Positions 53,366 through 63,865 of a stretch of 64,000 nucleotides of DNA are shown here, piece by piece. The stretch's first letter is position 1; every line of letters begins with the position of its first letter. Where the stretch lies: NCBI RefSeq assembly GCF_040869045.1, contig NC_090321.1, positions 28,951,426 to 29,015,425 on the forward strand. The letters run 5' to 3'. The notes beneath the pieces were generated by a model. That model did no database searches. It was not told where the DNA came from and saw only the letters and a list, made by a program, of their open reading frames with translations. The position numbers and the translations under genes were made by a program. Source of the DNA: Eurosta solidaginis. Its lineage: Eukaryota > Arthropoda > Insecta > Diptera > Tephritidae.

Positions 53366-54200
53366 GCGATAGGGGGTCACCCTATCTGAAACCTCGTTTA
53401 GTTTCGAACGCCTCGGAGAGATCCTACCCAATTCTCACTGAGCTTATGGTGTTAAACGTATATTTGCACAGCTATATTTATTTTGCAGGGAAACGATATT
53501 GAGGCATAGTGGCGTATAAGCAGCTCCATTTCGTGCTTTCAAGGCGGTCGTAAAATCGACAAAGAGTTGATGTGTGTAAAGTATTTTTTCGAAGGTTTTT
53601 CTAAGATTTAGCGCATAGTGAAAATCTGGTCGTTTATAGATTTGCCAACTCTGAAGCCGCACTGAAAAGGTGCAATAAACGGATTTAAGGTGTGCTTCAA
53701 TCTTTAGAACAATACGATTGACAGGACCTTATGCGATACTAAGTAGGCTTATTCCGCGATAGTTGGCTCAGTTTACAGGATCTCCCTTCTTGGAGAGAAA
53801 CAAAAAACATTTAGATACCAATCGTCAGGCCTGCCCTGTATTTTGCATAGAAGTTGTTGCAAATGCCATCAGCGCCCGCGGCCTTGTTGTTTCTCAATCT
53901 GGTTATCCCCATTCTTTCTTCATCTTAGTCGGGTAAGGGAATATTTATTCTATCATCACTGATTGCGGAATCGGGTTCATCATCTTCCCTGCGATTTTCA
54001 TCGCCCTCTCCATTAAGAAGCACAGAGAAGTATTCCCTCCATTATCTAAGCACCCTCAGGACATCGCTTACCAGCTCAAATTTTGGTTTCTACAGGAGGT
54101 TTACTGGGTTTAAAACCTTTTGTCTGTAGCTGGATTTATTTGTAAAATTTGCGGGCGTTGTTCCTATGCCTGGCAGCTCAAGGTCCCGCTCTCATATGTC
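53366..54200 (-). pseudogene. LINE reverse-transcriptase fragment, minus arm
   Basis: From 53366 to about 53580 this is the inverted counterpart of 53089-53302 (RQGDPL.. to HQLFVDFTTALKARNGA), with its own substitutions and frameshifts. It continues upstream in the protein beyond the mirrored part: 'FRQVLEKTFEKILYTHQLFV'-like and a decayed 'NKAAGADGICNNFYAKYRAG' near 53860. It is thus a longer, older copy than its partner. Same clade as 12176-12650 and 59160-59975. Confidence 0.85.
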
Positions 54201-55105
54201 CAACCCCCAGTTAATCAAATTTTTTTAATATTTCGTAGAAGAGAACGCAAAAATCTATTGCTAAAACACGGTAACCAATAAAACAGTTGACTTTTGTTTA
54301 CATTCTTGCCTCAAACTTAACTGACAGTCGATGCATTTGTTCGCATCCAGAATTTCGATATTTTATAGATAAGTGACTAATCGAAGAAGGTGTTTATACC
54401 ACTAAAAATAATTGAATAAATTTTATTGTCAACTATAGAATATTAACATGGCGTACTTCAGAGCGCAAAGCATATACATTTATTTTATATATATAAAAAA
54501 TAGAAATTGGCATTAAAATCCATCTAATTTATATTCAAATCATTGCCGATCTATTTACTCATTTTCAACTTAAATTAATTTATTTATGAAATTTTATATA
54601 TTTATTCATTGTACTTGTTAAAATTTTTCAAAATAAATTTTTATTAAATGCGATTTGCATTTTGTAATATTTCAATATTTGTTTTTTTTTTTTTTGTTTT
54701 TAGAATATTAGTTCGAAAAAGCTATTTGTTGTTAATTAACACAACACAACATTTATACATATACATATTTGAATAATTGTTTTCTAGTTTTATATTAAAT
54801 ACAACATTTGTCTGCTTTTTTGTTTCGACATGGTTTTCGCATTTAAATTTGGCAACTGTTCTGTAAAGAAGCAAAGAAAAATTGACACTTAATTCAAAAT
54901 AATTCAATTCAGACAAATATTTATCCCAATTAAATTTAATGCAATAATATAACAAATAAATAACATGCTTGCACGCACACACACAACGACACACTGAAAG
55001 AAAAAAGCTGGTAAAATGAACTGAATTACGGATCAACTCAATTGCTATTTCTGTACATTTTTATCTATCGCAAATTGCTGTTGATTCACCTTATCTCTGA
55101 ATTAG
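54201..55105. other. No gene recognised
   Basis: Very AT-rich sequence with a T-run at 54681-54695 and a CACACACACA word at 54975. No repeat family was recognised. It ends at a fair acceptor (TTCACCTTATCTCTGAATTAG). Confidence 0.5.
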
Positions 55106-55203
55106 CCGTTTGGACAGTCAAATCAACAAAAAACAAAGTTCATCAAATGCCAAACTCAGATATTACAGAAAGTCATAAAAACAAAGAAGAGAGTGCCGTG
55201 AGC
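55106..55203 (+). other. Candidate 98-nt exon
   Basis: The segment lies between ...TTATCTCTGAATTAG and GTAAGTTTCTTTT. One frame (acceptor phase 1, donor phase 0) is open and reads 'VWTVKSTKNKVHQMPNSDIT' then ESHKNKEESAVS, a polar peptide with a coding look compared with its T-rich surroundings. The phase does not follow directly from the 51677-51706 candidate. In the matching phase the segment would end at a stop about 70 nt in. I do not recognise the peptide. Confidence 0.27.
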
Positions 55204-55374
55204 GTAAGTTTCTTTTTAAATTTGCTGATGCATTATATAATATTTACAGTGGTTCGCTGTTGAAATAACTAATGAAATAACTAATGAAACACAAAAATCA
55301 GTTAGATTGATTGACAATATAGAATATTGTTAATCTGATAACAACGGTTTTTCTTCTGTTGCAATGACTATACA

Positions 55375-57645
55375 CGTTTGTCCTCTTTACCAGAAAGTCC
55401 ATCTGTCCGTCCTTCTGTCCGTCCGTCTGTCTGTTTGAACGCAAAATAATCCCTCAAATTTTGAGACATCACAATGAAATTTGGCACAAGGATGTATTTT
55501 TGTATTATATTAGACATTTGTCGGATCCGGTAAAATCGGACCACTATAACGTATATCTCCCATACAACCGATCATTCATATAAGACGATTTTGGTCATTC
55601 CTGCCGCAATTTAGAAAGTATAAAAGTGAAACTAGGTGATATATATTCTGATATATCATAGAAGATATCCTGAAAAAATCACTTTGATCGGAGCTATATA
55701 TGGTTATATCCCATACAAACGATCGTTCAGATAGAAAGATTTTTGGCCATTTCTCCCTTAATTTAGATAGCATAAACGTGAAACTCGGTGATATATATTT
55801 TATATATCATAGAAGATGTCATGATAAAATCATTTCAATCGGAGCTATATATAATATACTAGCAGACCCGGCAGACGTTGTTCTGCCCTAAATTTGGTAT
55901 ATCTGCATACATTTTAATAAGCTTTTTCCGTCTAAATCTGCCCTCGCCCCTCTACACTTTTTTCTAATCTTTGTATTCACTCCTCCCTCCGTATTTTTCG
56001 CTTCGTCTATCTTCATCTACGTCTCATTCTATCTCTTTCTCAGTCTCCTTCTCTCTTTTCTCTTCTCTCAAGTTTTTCTCATTCTTCTTTATATTTTATT
56101 GCCAGTTCCAGAGGGTGGTAAGTATTTTGTTCCAGTCCCATTCCGAGTCTCAGTCCCAGTCCCACTCCGAGTCTCAGTCTCAGCCCCAGTCCCAGTCCGT
56201 CTCTGGTCTACTTCCCGGAAAAAAGCATCGTAAATACTAATATAGGCAAATACTAATATACGAAATTTCAGGCAAATCGAATAGGACGTATGTAAATAGG
56301 TATGTGGGTATTATTAATCTTTATTTCGCCTTCGCATGCATATTTATCAGTTTTGCCAGGTTGATGCGCTAATTCGAATATCACAATGAAAATTACTGAA
56401 AAGCTTTCAGCAACAGATTTCGTTTGATATCCAAAATAAATTAATAAATTTTGGCCTATATCTCGAAACCCAAGACACCCAGCGGTATACAAAATTATCT
56501 GTAGTAAAGCACACATCAACAGCTTCAATTTGCTACCCATAATGTAAAAACTCATCTTAGTGTTACCCTGATCCAAGTTTTGGCCTTTATCTCGAGACCC
56601 TAGTCACTTATAGGTATGAAAACTACCCTGTACTAAAGCACTCGTCAACAGCTTTCATTTGATATCCATATTGTATAAACACATTCTAGGGGTGCCCGGC
56701 TCAGCGTTTTCGCCTATATCTCGAGACCCTAGTCACCAATATATATGGAAACTACCCTGTACTAAAGCACTCATCAACAGCTTTCATTTGATATCCATAT
56801 TTTATAAACACATTCTAGGGGTGCCCGGGTCCACGTTTTGGCCTATATCTCGATACCCTAGTCACCCAGGGGTACGAGAAATACCCAGTGTCAAAGTACT
56901 CATAAACAGCTTCCATTTGATACCCGTATTGTACAAACATTTCCTGGAGTTACCCGGGTCCATGTTTTGGCCTATATCTCGAGACCCGGTATCAAAACCT
57001 CCCTCGTGGAAAAATACATATATATACCAATTTTCATAATAATCGGTCCAGTAGTTTTAGAGTTAATCGATGACATACATACAAACATTCATTTTTATAT
57101 AAGTATATAGATATCCCATACAACCGATCGTTCAGATAGAAAGATTTTTAGCCATTTCTCCCTTAACTTCCAATATAAAAACGTTAAACGTGGTGATATT
57201 TTTTCTAATATATCATAGAAGATTTCCTGAAAAAATCACTTTCATTGGAGCTATAAGTATATAGTATATACTTATCCCATACAACCGATCGTTCAGATAG
57301 AAAGATTTTTTGCCATTTCTCCCTTAGTTTCCAATATAAAAACGTGAAACTTGGTGATAGATATTCTAATATATCATAGAAGATTTCCTGTAAAAATCAT
57401 TTCGATTCGGGCTATATATAATATATATCCCATATAACCGATCGTTCAGATAAGGGGATTTTTTGCCATTTTTTTATTTTATCTTAAAATCGTTTAGGGT
57501 ATGTACATCTTGTCACTATATATTTCTTATCTTACACAGCGCATTATTTGGAGATTACGAATGGGATAAGATTATTGTTCAGCCCCATTCATGAAAGGTA
57601 TGAAGTCTTCGGCACAGCCGAAGACAGTCTCGTCCTTACTAGTTA
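55375..57645 (+). mobile_element. Repeat element with ~165-bp monomers, interrupted
   Basis: It starts near 'ACCAGAAAGTCCATCTGTCC' with a (GTCC)n run, then has monomers with 'CCCATACAACCGATCGTTCA', 'GTGAAACTTGGTGATA', 'ATATCATAGAAGAT.TCCTG' and 'GGAGCTATATATA' at about 55557, 55710, 57118, 57276 and 57428. It ends at 'GTATGAAGTCTTCGGCACAG' with 'CCGAAGACAGTCTCGTCCTT' near 57640, another tephritid repeat terminus I recognise. A different element (55858-57113) splits it. Non-coding. Confidence 0.82.
55858..57113 (+). mobile_element. Nested element carrying 130-bp monomers
   Basis: It begins 'CTAGCAGACCCGGCAGACGT' with 'TGTTCTGCCCTAAATTTGG' and ends near 'TATATAAGTATATAG'. The interior has about four units of 126-130 bp from 56510 with 'TTTCATTTGATATCCATAT' and 'GGCCTATATCTCGA.ACCC', related to the monomers at 1-1150. 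A CAGTCC/CAGTCT simple repeat lies at 56130-56205. Interruption of a monomer of the outer element on both sides shows that this is the younger insertion. Confidence 0.8.
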
Positions 57646-58035
57646 TTTTTTTTTAGTTTTATTTGCAAAAAAAATAGCTTGAATTGAGAAATATCTGCTC
57701 TAAGGAAAATTTCGTAAACATTTTTATTCAATCAAAAAAATCAGTGTTTGCACTTGCTACTTCAGAGCAGTTTTAGCAACGAAACATATGCTCTGCTACT
57801 GCTCAGGCTGTGAACAAGAATAGAGCATAGAGTAGAGCCGTAGCAATAAAAAGTTATAGCATTTATTATGCTCAGCTACGAGCTACATTATGTTTTATAT
57901 CGAAGCAAATAGCAGAATAGAAACTCGAAGCGAAATGCTATTTGTAGTGCTCTGTTTAACATTCTTATGCAGAACTTTGCCTTTTTTGCTCTGTTCATGT
58001 TCAGAGCCAGAGTAATAACTGAAAAACATATATTA
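57646..58035. other. No gene recognised
   Basis: Unassigned sequence with many GCTCTGCT/AGCAGAGC-like and TAGAGC words on both strands, possibly a decayed palindromic repeat interrupted by the next element. The word continues after it (GAGCTCTGCTCAGCTGAGTG at 58541). Confidence 0.5.
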
Positions 58036-58524
58036 ACAAGTAAGGAAGGCTAAGTTCGGATGTAACCGAACATTACATACTCAGGTGAGAGTTTTGGAGA
58101 CAAATGTTGGATTTGAATGTTGACATAGTTTACTTATATACTGTAAGGATATTACAGTTTTTGTTAAAATTTGACTTAAAAATTCAAAGCCACCTACCAA
58201 GTTTCATCGCTTTATCCGTCTTTGGTAACGAATTATCTCACTTTTTCGGTTTTTCGAAATTTTCGATATCAAAAAAGTAGGCGTGGTGATATTCCGATTT
58301 CGTTCATTTTAAATAGCGATCTGAGATGAGTGCCCAGGAACTTACATACCAAATTTCATTAAGATACCTCACAATTTACTCAAGTTATCGTGTTTACGGA
58401 CAGACGGACCGACGGACGGACATGACTAAATGAATTTCTTTTTTCCCAGATCATTTTGATATATAGAAGTCTATATCTATCTCGATTAGTTTACGCCTTT
58501 ACGGGGTACCGTTATGCGAACCAA
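58036..58524 (-). mobile_element. Tephritid repeat element, short copy C
   Basis: On the minus strand it starts 'GCATAACGGTACCCCGTAAA' and ends 'GTTCGGTTACATCCGAACTT' with 'AGCCTTCCTTACTTGT', so both conserved ends of the family are present within 490 bp. Between them lie 'ATAGACTTCTATATATCAAA', the (CCGT)n run (58395-58420) and 'GAAACTTGGTAGGTGG'. The 130-bp array and middle part are missing, unlike the copy at the window start. It documents a compact, internally deleted form. Confidence 0.88.
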
Positions 58525-58570
58525 ATAAATATACTCTGTGAGCTCTGCTCAGCTGAGTGTAAAAATGCTA

Positions 58571-58760
58571 CACTCAGAAAAAAATTTCTCCCGATTGAAG
58601 AAAAATGGGAATGAAATGGCACTTAAGAAATTTTTTCCTCATTCGCATGGCCAAACTTCTTCAAAATGAGGAAAAATTCTTCAAATTGAGGAAGAAATTT
58701 TGGCCATGCGAAGAGGAAAAAATTTCTTAAGTGCCATTTCATTCAAGTTTTTTCTGAGTG
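58571..58760. mobile_element. 190-bp hairpin MITE with TA duplication
   Basis: CACTCAGAAAAAAATTTC at the left and its near complement ending CTGAGTG at the right are flanked by TA at 58569-58570 and 58761-58762. 'ATGAAATGGCACTTAAGAAA' with TTTTTTCCTC, 'GCATGGCCAAA' and their complements make the whole unit almost one perfect hairpin. Non-coding. Its ends match those of the 995-bp MITE at 45459-46453 except for one base. Confidence 0.95.
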
Positions 58761-59045
58761 TAGCTGTAGAAAAATATTGGTAGTAAGTAGTTTACTTGTA
58801 TGTGTGCCTGAGCTGTAAAAAATTACAACCAAAGACAAAAAGTTTGAGACGGGCTCCTTCTTTATTTGTCCTACTATGACACCACGAAAGCCGCCGTTTG
58901 ATTGCAATCATTAAACATTGCTGCACACAAAAAAATTTAGTGCAATAATAACATTTTTCAGAGTGACATCAAAACTAATTTTGGTGTCAACGCTGTTGCT
59001 CGTTGTATGAAGCAATGGCAGATGTGCCATTAGTAAAGAATAGAA

Positions 59046-59130
59046 AGCGGCAGTGTTGTGGTGGCAGCGTCATTTACCTTTCACACTGAACATCCTGGGG
59101 TCAAGTCCCAGCCAAAGCAACATCCATTTT
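59046..59130 (+). mobile_element. Diverged SINE head
   Basis: 'AGCGGCAGTGTTGTGGTGGC' with 'AGCGTCATTTACC', 'CATCCTGGGGTCAAGTCCCA' and 'GCCAAAGCAACATCC' align with the tRNA-like head of the SINE at 61412 (TGGGATGGTAGCGT, 'CCTGGGTTCACGCCCCGGGC', AAAGTAACATC). The B-box GGTCAAGTCCC is recognisable. The body and tail are absent; a LINE relic follows. Confidence 0.7.
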
Positions 59131-59159
59131 TTGTAATATTATAATTTATTATTATAGTT

Positions 59160-59975
59160 TAACCGTCCAACAAGGCTATATTTACTAGCGCCAATTGGTC
59201 ACGTCAAGGGAATTTAAATAATTTTCCACCTGGTCTTTCCAGCGTAGTGGGGGCCGCCCTCTTCCTCTGCTTCCACAGGCTGATTCCGATAAAAATACTT
59301 TCCTAGACGGAGTGTCTTATTTTATTCGAATAACGTGGCCTAGCCAGCGTAGCCGCTGCGTGTTAATTCGCTGAACTATGTTGATGTATGGCTTCAATCA
59401 ATATGAAACCCATCTTTTCTGTTTCCTTTTCCAGTTCATCCGCAAACATCATTAATTGCACGCTTTTATGGAATATTGTTCGAGAGCGGTTAAGTTATGC
59501 AGTTTCGAATGGTTCGGAGAAGTCGTTTCCATTCTGACTGAGCTTATGGTGCTGCTCAGCGTCATTTTGCGAAGCCGTATAAGTTTTGCGGGGAAACAAA
59601 TTTCAGACATAGTGGCATAAAAGCACTTCTTTTCGAGGTTCAATCAGCCTATTCACGTTGTACTTCAACTGTTCGTACAATACACTTGATAGGACCTTGT
59701 TATCAATATTAGGAAGGCTGATTCCGCGACGCAGTATGGAGGATCCCCTTACTTGTGGATTGGGCAAAGAACACTTAGATTTCAATTGCCAGGTATGCTT
59801 CTTACCAACTCCTCGCCACCGTATTTGAATAGCTCCATAGGCATTCCATCAGCGCCCGCGGCCCTCTTCTATAGTTCTCTAGCTACTACTCTTCTGACTT
59901 CGTCATAATCGGGTGGGGGGTGGACATGTATTCCATCATCATCGATTGCGGGACCGGGTCCATCATCCCTGTCAT
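59160..59975 (-). pseudogene. LINE RT relic with internal deletion
   Basis: The minus strand reads, from the N-terminal side, 'ADGMPMELFKYGGEELV' (59805-59855), 'LNIDNKVLSSVLYEQLKYNV' decayed, 'CFYATMSEICFPAKLIRLRK' with 'MTLSSTISSVR' (59530-59640), then a jump to the C-terminus: 'YINIVQRINTQRLRWLGHVI' and 'GSRGRGRPPLRWKDQVENYL' with NSLDVTNWR (59180-59400). The FADD-containing palm region is deleted. The C-terminal signature places it in the same family as 12176-12650 and 53366-54200. Confidence 0.85.
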
Positions 59976-60330
59976 CCATTTAGGAGAGCAGAGAAGTGTT
60001 CCCTTCACAATCTCAATACTCTCTAAGAAAATAGTCTATAGGTAAATAATTCAAAAATCATTCCTTCTAAACGGATAACACTTATTTTGGTAAGAAATTC
60101 TTTGCAACTTTTCACATTACAGTACTATTTGAGTGCACAATAAACAATAATATGCAGGCTTCTTAGTACGAAATAAAAAATTAATACTTAATTTGTAACA
60201 AATTGTAACATCTTCAATAAAAATCGATCAGAAACCTAAACTCAATAAAAAAAAAAAAATTGTTAAGTTTAATGATAACAAAAAAAAAATAATCACGAGG
60301 AGTTATTCATGAGCTGAATTCTTAATAACT
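59976..60330. other. No gene recognised
   Basis: AT-rich spacer with A-runs at 60247-60260 and 60281-60290. Confidence 0.5.
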
Positions 60331-60720
60331 TTATATGCTGCCAAGTATGTTAGAGAAAACGCCATCACTTACTGCATACCTAGGTAAGAAAGGCTGAAGC
60401 CAACTTACTACGGTAGGCATCAAAGGAGTCCAAAGGTGAACGGGGAAGACTCTCAACGAACCCATCGGGCTCATGGATCTTTCCCTCCCACCTACGGGAA
60501 ACCAACCTTTTTTACAACGCCCCCGTGGTAAGAGGGGATACGCTTCCCTTCCACCTCGAAGGACGGATGGGCACGGGTAGTTCCCCCAAGGTGCGTCCCG
60601 GACCAGTCCTGGACCCCCCTTGAAGGGCATTTGTCGCGGATTGTTCACCCAGGGTTGCCGCACTACACAGCTCATGGTCGCTAGGACTCTTGTGCGAGGC
60701 TCCCTGAGAGTAGTACTGAG
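60331..60720 (-). other. GC-rich block, possible LINE 5' region
   Basis: This is the most GC-rich stretch of the right half. The minus strand is open for 133 codons with a Pro/Arg/Gly-rich product ('VVRQPWVNNPRQMPFKGGPG', 'PLLPRGRCKKGWFPVGGRER'). The adjoining 60805-60870 string 'GCCGTCAATCGTTAGCCATA' and 'CACCGTACCCAGCCTGAACT' rings of a tephritid LINE 5' region. No domain is recognisable, so I treat it as probable retroelement UTR or ORF1 debris. Confidence 0.35.
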
Positions 60721-60905
60721 TCTACCCAGCAACTATGTATATACATATATTTGTACGTTTGGCATCACTAACATAGATATACTTCACCTAGGTCAAACCG
60801 CGCCCTTCCTGCCCGCCGCCGTCAATCGTTAGCCATAGGAGCACCACCGTACCCAGCCTGAACTAGTCCGAGTAAGCGTACTGTCATCTTCTCTACCGCT
60901 CCTGC

Positions 60906-60995
60906 GCTATCATCCGTGGCGTCTCTCTCCCTCTCCCGCTCTCTCTCTCTCCTTCTCCCGCTCTCTCCTCTCTACCTCTCCTGCACGCTATTTCT
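60906..60995 (+). repeat. (CT)n-rich tract
   Basis: CTCTCCCTCTCCCGCTCTCT and similar runs give a 75-90-bp polypyrimidine/GAGA-type microsatellite. On the minus strand it offers many GAGAG words, which in Drosophila bind GAGA factor; relevance here is speculative. Confidence 0.85.
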
Positions 60996-61399
60996 CTCTG
61001 GGATCAAAGGATGTCGGCATCGAAATGCAAAATCCGCATCGTGTGTTTGTGCGTGTTCGGAACAAAACAACAACTAATTGTGTTATTGGTAGATGTTACT
61101 GGGACCGTCGCCTGACCCTGGTGCAGCTGAGCTTATCTCAGCCTTCAACAAAACTTATCTCAAAAATGGCATAATGTTTTTCTCACGCCCACCTTTGAAT
61201 ATAATTGAAATGCTTGAAATTTGCATACAAATATTTTTAATTAAGGCATAAACTATAATTCTAACCAGCGCAGATTTACAACACATAAAATCTAACGAAA
61301 AAAACTATTAAATTAATTGCCGAACAAATATGCCCCATAAATTACAAATAAAAATGCAATTAAACGGCAACGGTTGTTGTAGTCAGACATATATGAAGG
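60996..61399. other. No gene recognised
   Basis: Unassigned single-copy-looking sequence before the SINE. Confidence 0.5.
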
Positions 61400-61411
61400 T
61401 AGCTAAGTTAG

Positions 61412-61772
61412 GCGGCCGCCGTGGTGGGATGGTAGCGTACTGCGCCTACCACACCGAAGATCCTGGGTTCACGCCCCGGGCAAAGTAACATCAAAATTTT
61501 AGAAACAAGTTTTTTCAATTAGAAAAACATTTTTCTAAGCGGGGTTGCCTCTCGGTAGTGTTTGGCAGGCATTTCGAGTGTATTTCTGCCATGAGAGGCT
61601 CTCAGTGAAAACTCATCTGCCTTGCAGATGCCGTTCGGAGTCGGCATAAAATAAGTAGGTTCCGTCCCTCTAATTTGTAGGAAAAATTAAAAGGAGCACG
61701 ACGCAAATTGGAAGAGAAGCTTGGCCTTAAATCTCTTCGGAGGTTATCGCGCCTTTCATTTTTTTTTATTTT
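61412..61772 (+). mobile_element. Full-length tRNA-derived SINE with target duplication
   Basis: The head GCGGCCGCCGTGGTGGGATGG holds the A-box 'TGGGATGGTAGCGTA'; the B-box lies in 'CCTGGGTTCACGCCCCGGG' (61472-61490). The body shows 'GCGGGGTTGCCTCTCGGTAG', 'GCCTTGCAGATGCCGTTCGG' and 'AAGGAGCACGACGCAAATTG'. The 3' end 'TTCGGAGGTTATCGCGCC' is followed by a T-rich tail. Perfect 12-bp repeats TAGCTAAGTTAG flank it (61400-61411, 61773-61784). It is the reference copy for this window and a young insertion. Confidence 0.97.
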
Positions 61773-61784
61773 TAGCTAAGTTAG

Positions 61785-62745
61785 CCGATCAATTTCGGTA
61801 ACACGTGTGGTTATTGTGGTCGCTAAGAACCAAATCGAAAAACCGCAGCAGATAAGACATTCAAATATTAAAGGGTTAAGATGTGAGTGATGTGGTATGC
61901 ATAGCAGTTTATATTTGATAGTCGTGTCTTTTCTTCTTGTTGTTGTTTGAAGATATTCATAGATGATAAACCAAAAGTACAAATTACGAAAAGGTTATAA
62001 AATTAATTTCAAATGTCCACAACGATTGGTAAGCCGTAAATATAATATGCCATAAAATATGTGTAACAAAATTAAAAGACAGATCGATATACAATGCTTT
62101 AGATGGATTAGCATATGATTGAAAAAACTCACATATATATATTTTCATGGATATTTGTGAACAGCTTGTGTAGTGTTCCTAATGAAACATAAACTTGAAT
62201 TGATAAAAAATAGATTAAAGTTTATATTCTAATTAATGTTAGCTCGCAACACTTAACAAAAGAGTTATACATCCTTGTAAGCTATTAAACTTATAAAACC
62301 AAACTGTAAGCTGATAGTTTTTAGCTCATATAATTATTTGCTTTGATTGTGGGAAGATCGTTTGTAAGTGATAAGTGCGTGTGGTCTTAAGCAGCAAATT
62401 AATTGTGAGCTCACCTAAAATAAGTTCGTTTTCGATTTCATGCTACCTTTTGAATAGTTACCTAGGGAATAAATTCCTAGAGCATTAAATTTAAACAATG
62501 GCATTCGTATAAGGTTGGTTGTCCATATGATGCAATAAAATATCAACGATGCATCTTTAAAATTTCCACAACCAGAAAATTTGGCCTGCTTCTATTGGTG
62601 ACAATGAGTGGTAGTGTTTTTTCGTTACTGTAAGTTAAGTTGAAAAGGGTAGTATGGTACAGTTGGCATTATCCATCGAAAATCATTGCAATTGCAAGAA
62701 TTCCCTTACTTTGCTGTCACGTGAGATGACTTCGTTATGATGCGA
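61785..62745. other. No gene recognised
   Basis: AT-rich, apparently single-copy sequence. No motif or repeat family. Confidence 0.5.
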
Positions 62746-62955
62746 TAGGATATTAAGTGATATGATACGATGTGATAACATATATAGTATTATTATATGA
62801 TCTGATGTGATACGATAACACTCGAGATGTGCTCTGGTATTTTGTTATATGATTCCGTGATTTGATATGACATAAGATGTTATGATATGATGTGAACTCC
62901 GTTGTAAAATAATATGATGTGGTATGATAACATTTTAAATGATATGATATTAGGT
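62746..62955 (+). repeat. Degenerate TGATATGATA repeat
   Basis: Words TGATATGATACGATGTGATA, TGATCTGATGTGATACGATA, TGATTTGATATGACATAAGA and ATGATGTGGTATGATAAC recur with a period of about 5 bp over 200 bp, giving an imperfect TGATA/TGATG microsatellite. The 80-codon antisense frame of Tyr, Ser, His and Ile is its shadow. Confidence 0.85.
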
Positions 62956-63374
62956 GCTTAGAGCAGAGTGTCGTCGTAGTGGATTTTTTTACCATAGGGT
63001 GAATCAGTCAGACATATAGTAATGAAGTCGTCGCTGTTTTCGCGTTGCATTGTATTCTTAACATTCAGTATGATGTGAAAATACTTAATGCACTGAAAAA
63101 CGTCATAGTAATGACTTCATGTGATATAGTCCGATGCAATCAACATTGGGATGGTCACACTTGGCTCATTGATTCGTTGGTCGAGAGTTTTTGCGATCAA
63201 ATCATAATATAAAAGGCGTGAATACCAAGTATTCGTGAAGTTCCATGTGTAAACATATGTACCCCTACAAAACAAATGTTCTTGAATTAACTAGAGCTCG
63301 CCCAGTGGTTGAAGTTGAACCGTAACAGAGGTAGTTGTAAATACCAGAAAGGAATGATTTTGTGATTTTAAGAA
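62956..63374. other. No gene recognised
   Basis: Unassigned. 'AATGAAGTCGTCGCTG' and 'AATGACTTCATGTGATA' (63022, 63108) form a weak inverted pair. Confidence 0.45.
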
Positions 63375-63865
63375 GAGAAGAGCCGGCGAACAACCGATAC
63401 CTACAATTTGTTATCGGGTTATTATCAATAGCGAATTATTATTCGCTGAGTTTGTCATCGGCTTGTTATCGCCGAGTAATCAGCTTCTTATTGGTTTCTT
63501 ATCGGCTTGTTATCAATTGGCTACAGGGTAGTCATCGATTTGACATTGAAGTTGTATCGCTATCTGTTTCATAACAAACCGATAAGTCGTCGCTAATTGA
63601 CAGCACCCGGCAAGAAAATGGTATTACTCCGAAAACAAATCGATAATTTTTCGATATCAAATCGATAACTTTTTGGTAACTATTTCAGAAATTGAAAACA
63701 CGCTGATTACAAATTGGTAACATTTTATAAACAAATAGATAACTTTTAGTTAGCTAATAGATAACTTTTTTGTAATTTATCTTTAATTTTCAGATAACTA
63801 ATCAAAAACTTTTCAATAATAAATCTGTAATACATCTTTAAACTGTTCTATAACTCGTCGATAAC
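63375..63865. repeat. Extended TTATCG-type array
   Basis: The best example of the family: 'TTATCGGGTTATTATCAATA', 'TCATCGGCTTGTTATCGCCG', 'CTTATCGGCTTGTTATCAAT', 'AAATCGATAATTTTTCGATA' and TCAAATCGATAACTTTTTGG recur at intervals of about 10-22 bp, switching from the TTATCGG form to the CGATAAC form near 63575. The switch in strand near the middle gives a loosely palindromic layout. Confidence 0.75.

Noticed and set aside
55971..56240. 89-codon Ser/Gln-rich open frame
   Set aside because: Explained by the CAGTCC/CAGTCT simple repeat within a transposable element.
60331..60732. 133-codon GC-rich minus-strand frame as a host gene
   Set aside because: Composition and neighbouring strings resemble retroelement UTR; there is no domain, signal or splice evidence.
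61412..61490. Possible functional tRNA genes at 61412, 45773, 28776 and 5894
   Set aside because: A/B-box motifs are present but the arms and anticodon stems do not pair as in a tRNA and each is embedded in a dispersed repeat, so they are tRNA-derived, not tRNA genes.
62753..62995. 80-codon Tyr/Ser/His-rich frame on the minus strand
   Set aside because: Shadow of the TGATA microsatellite.
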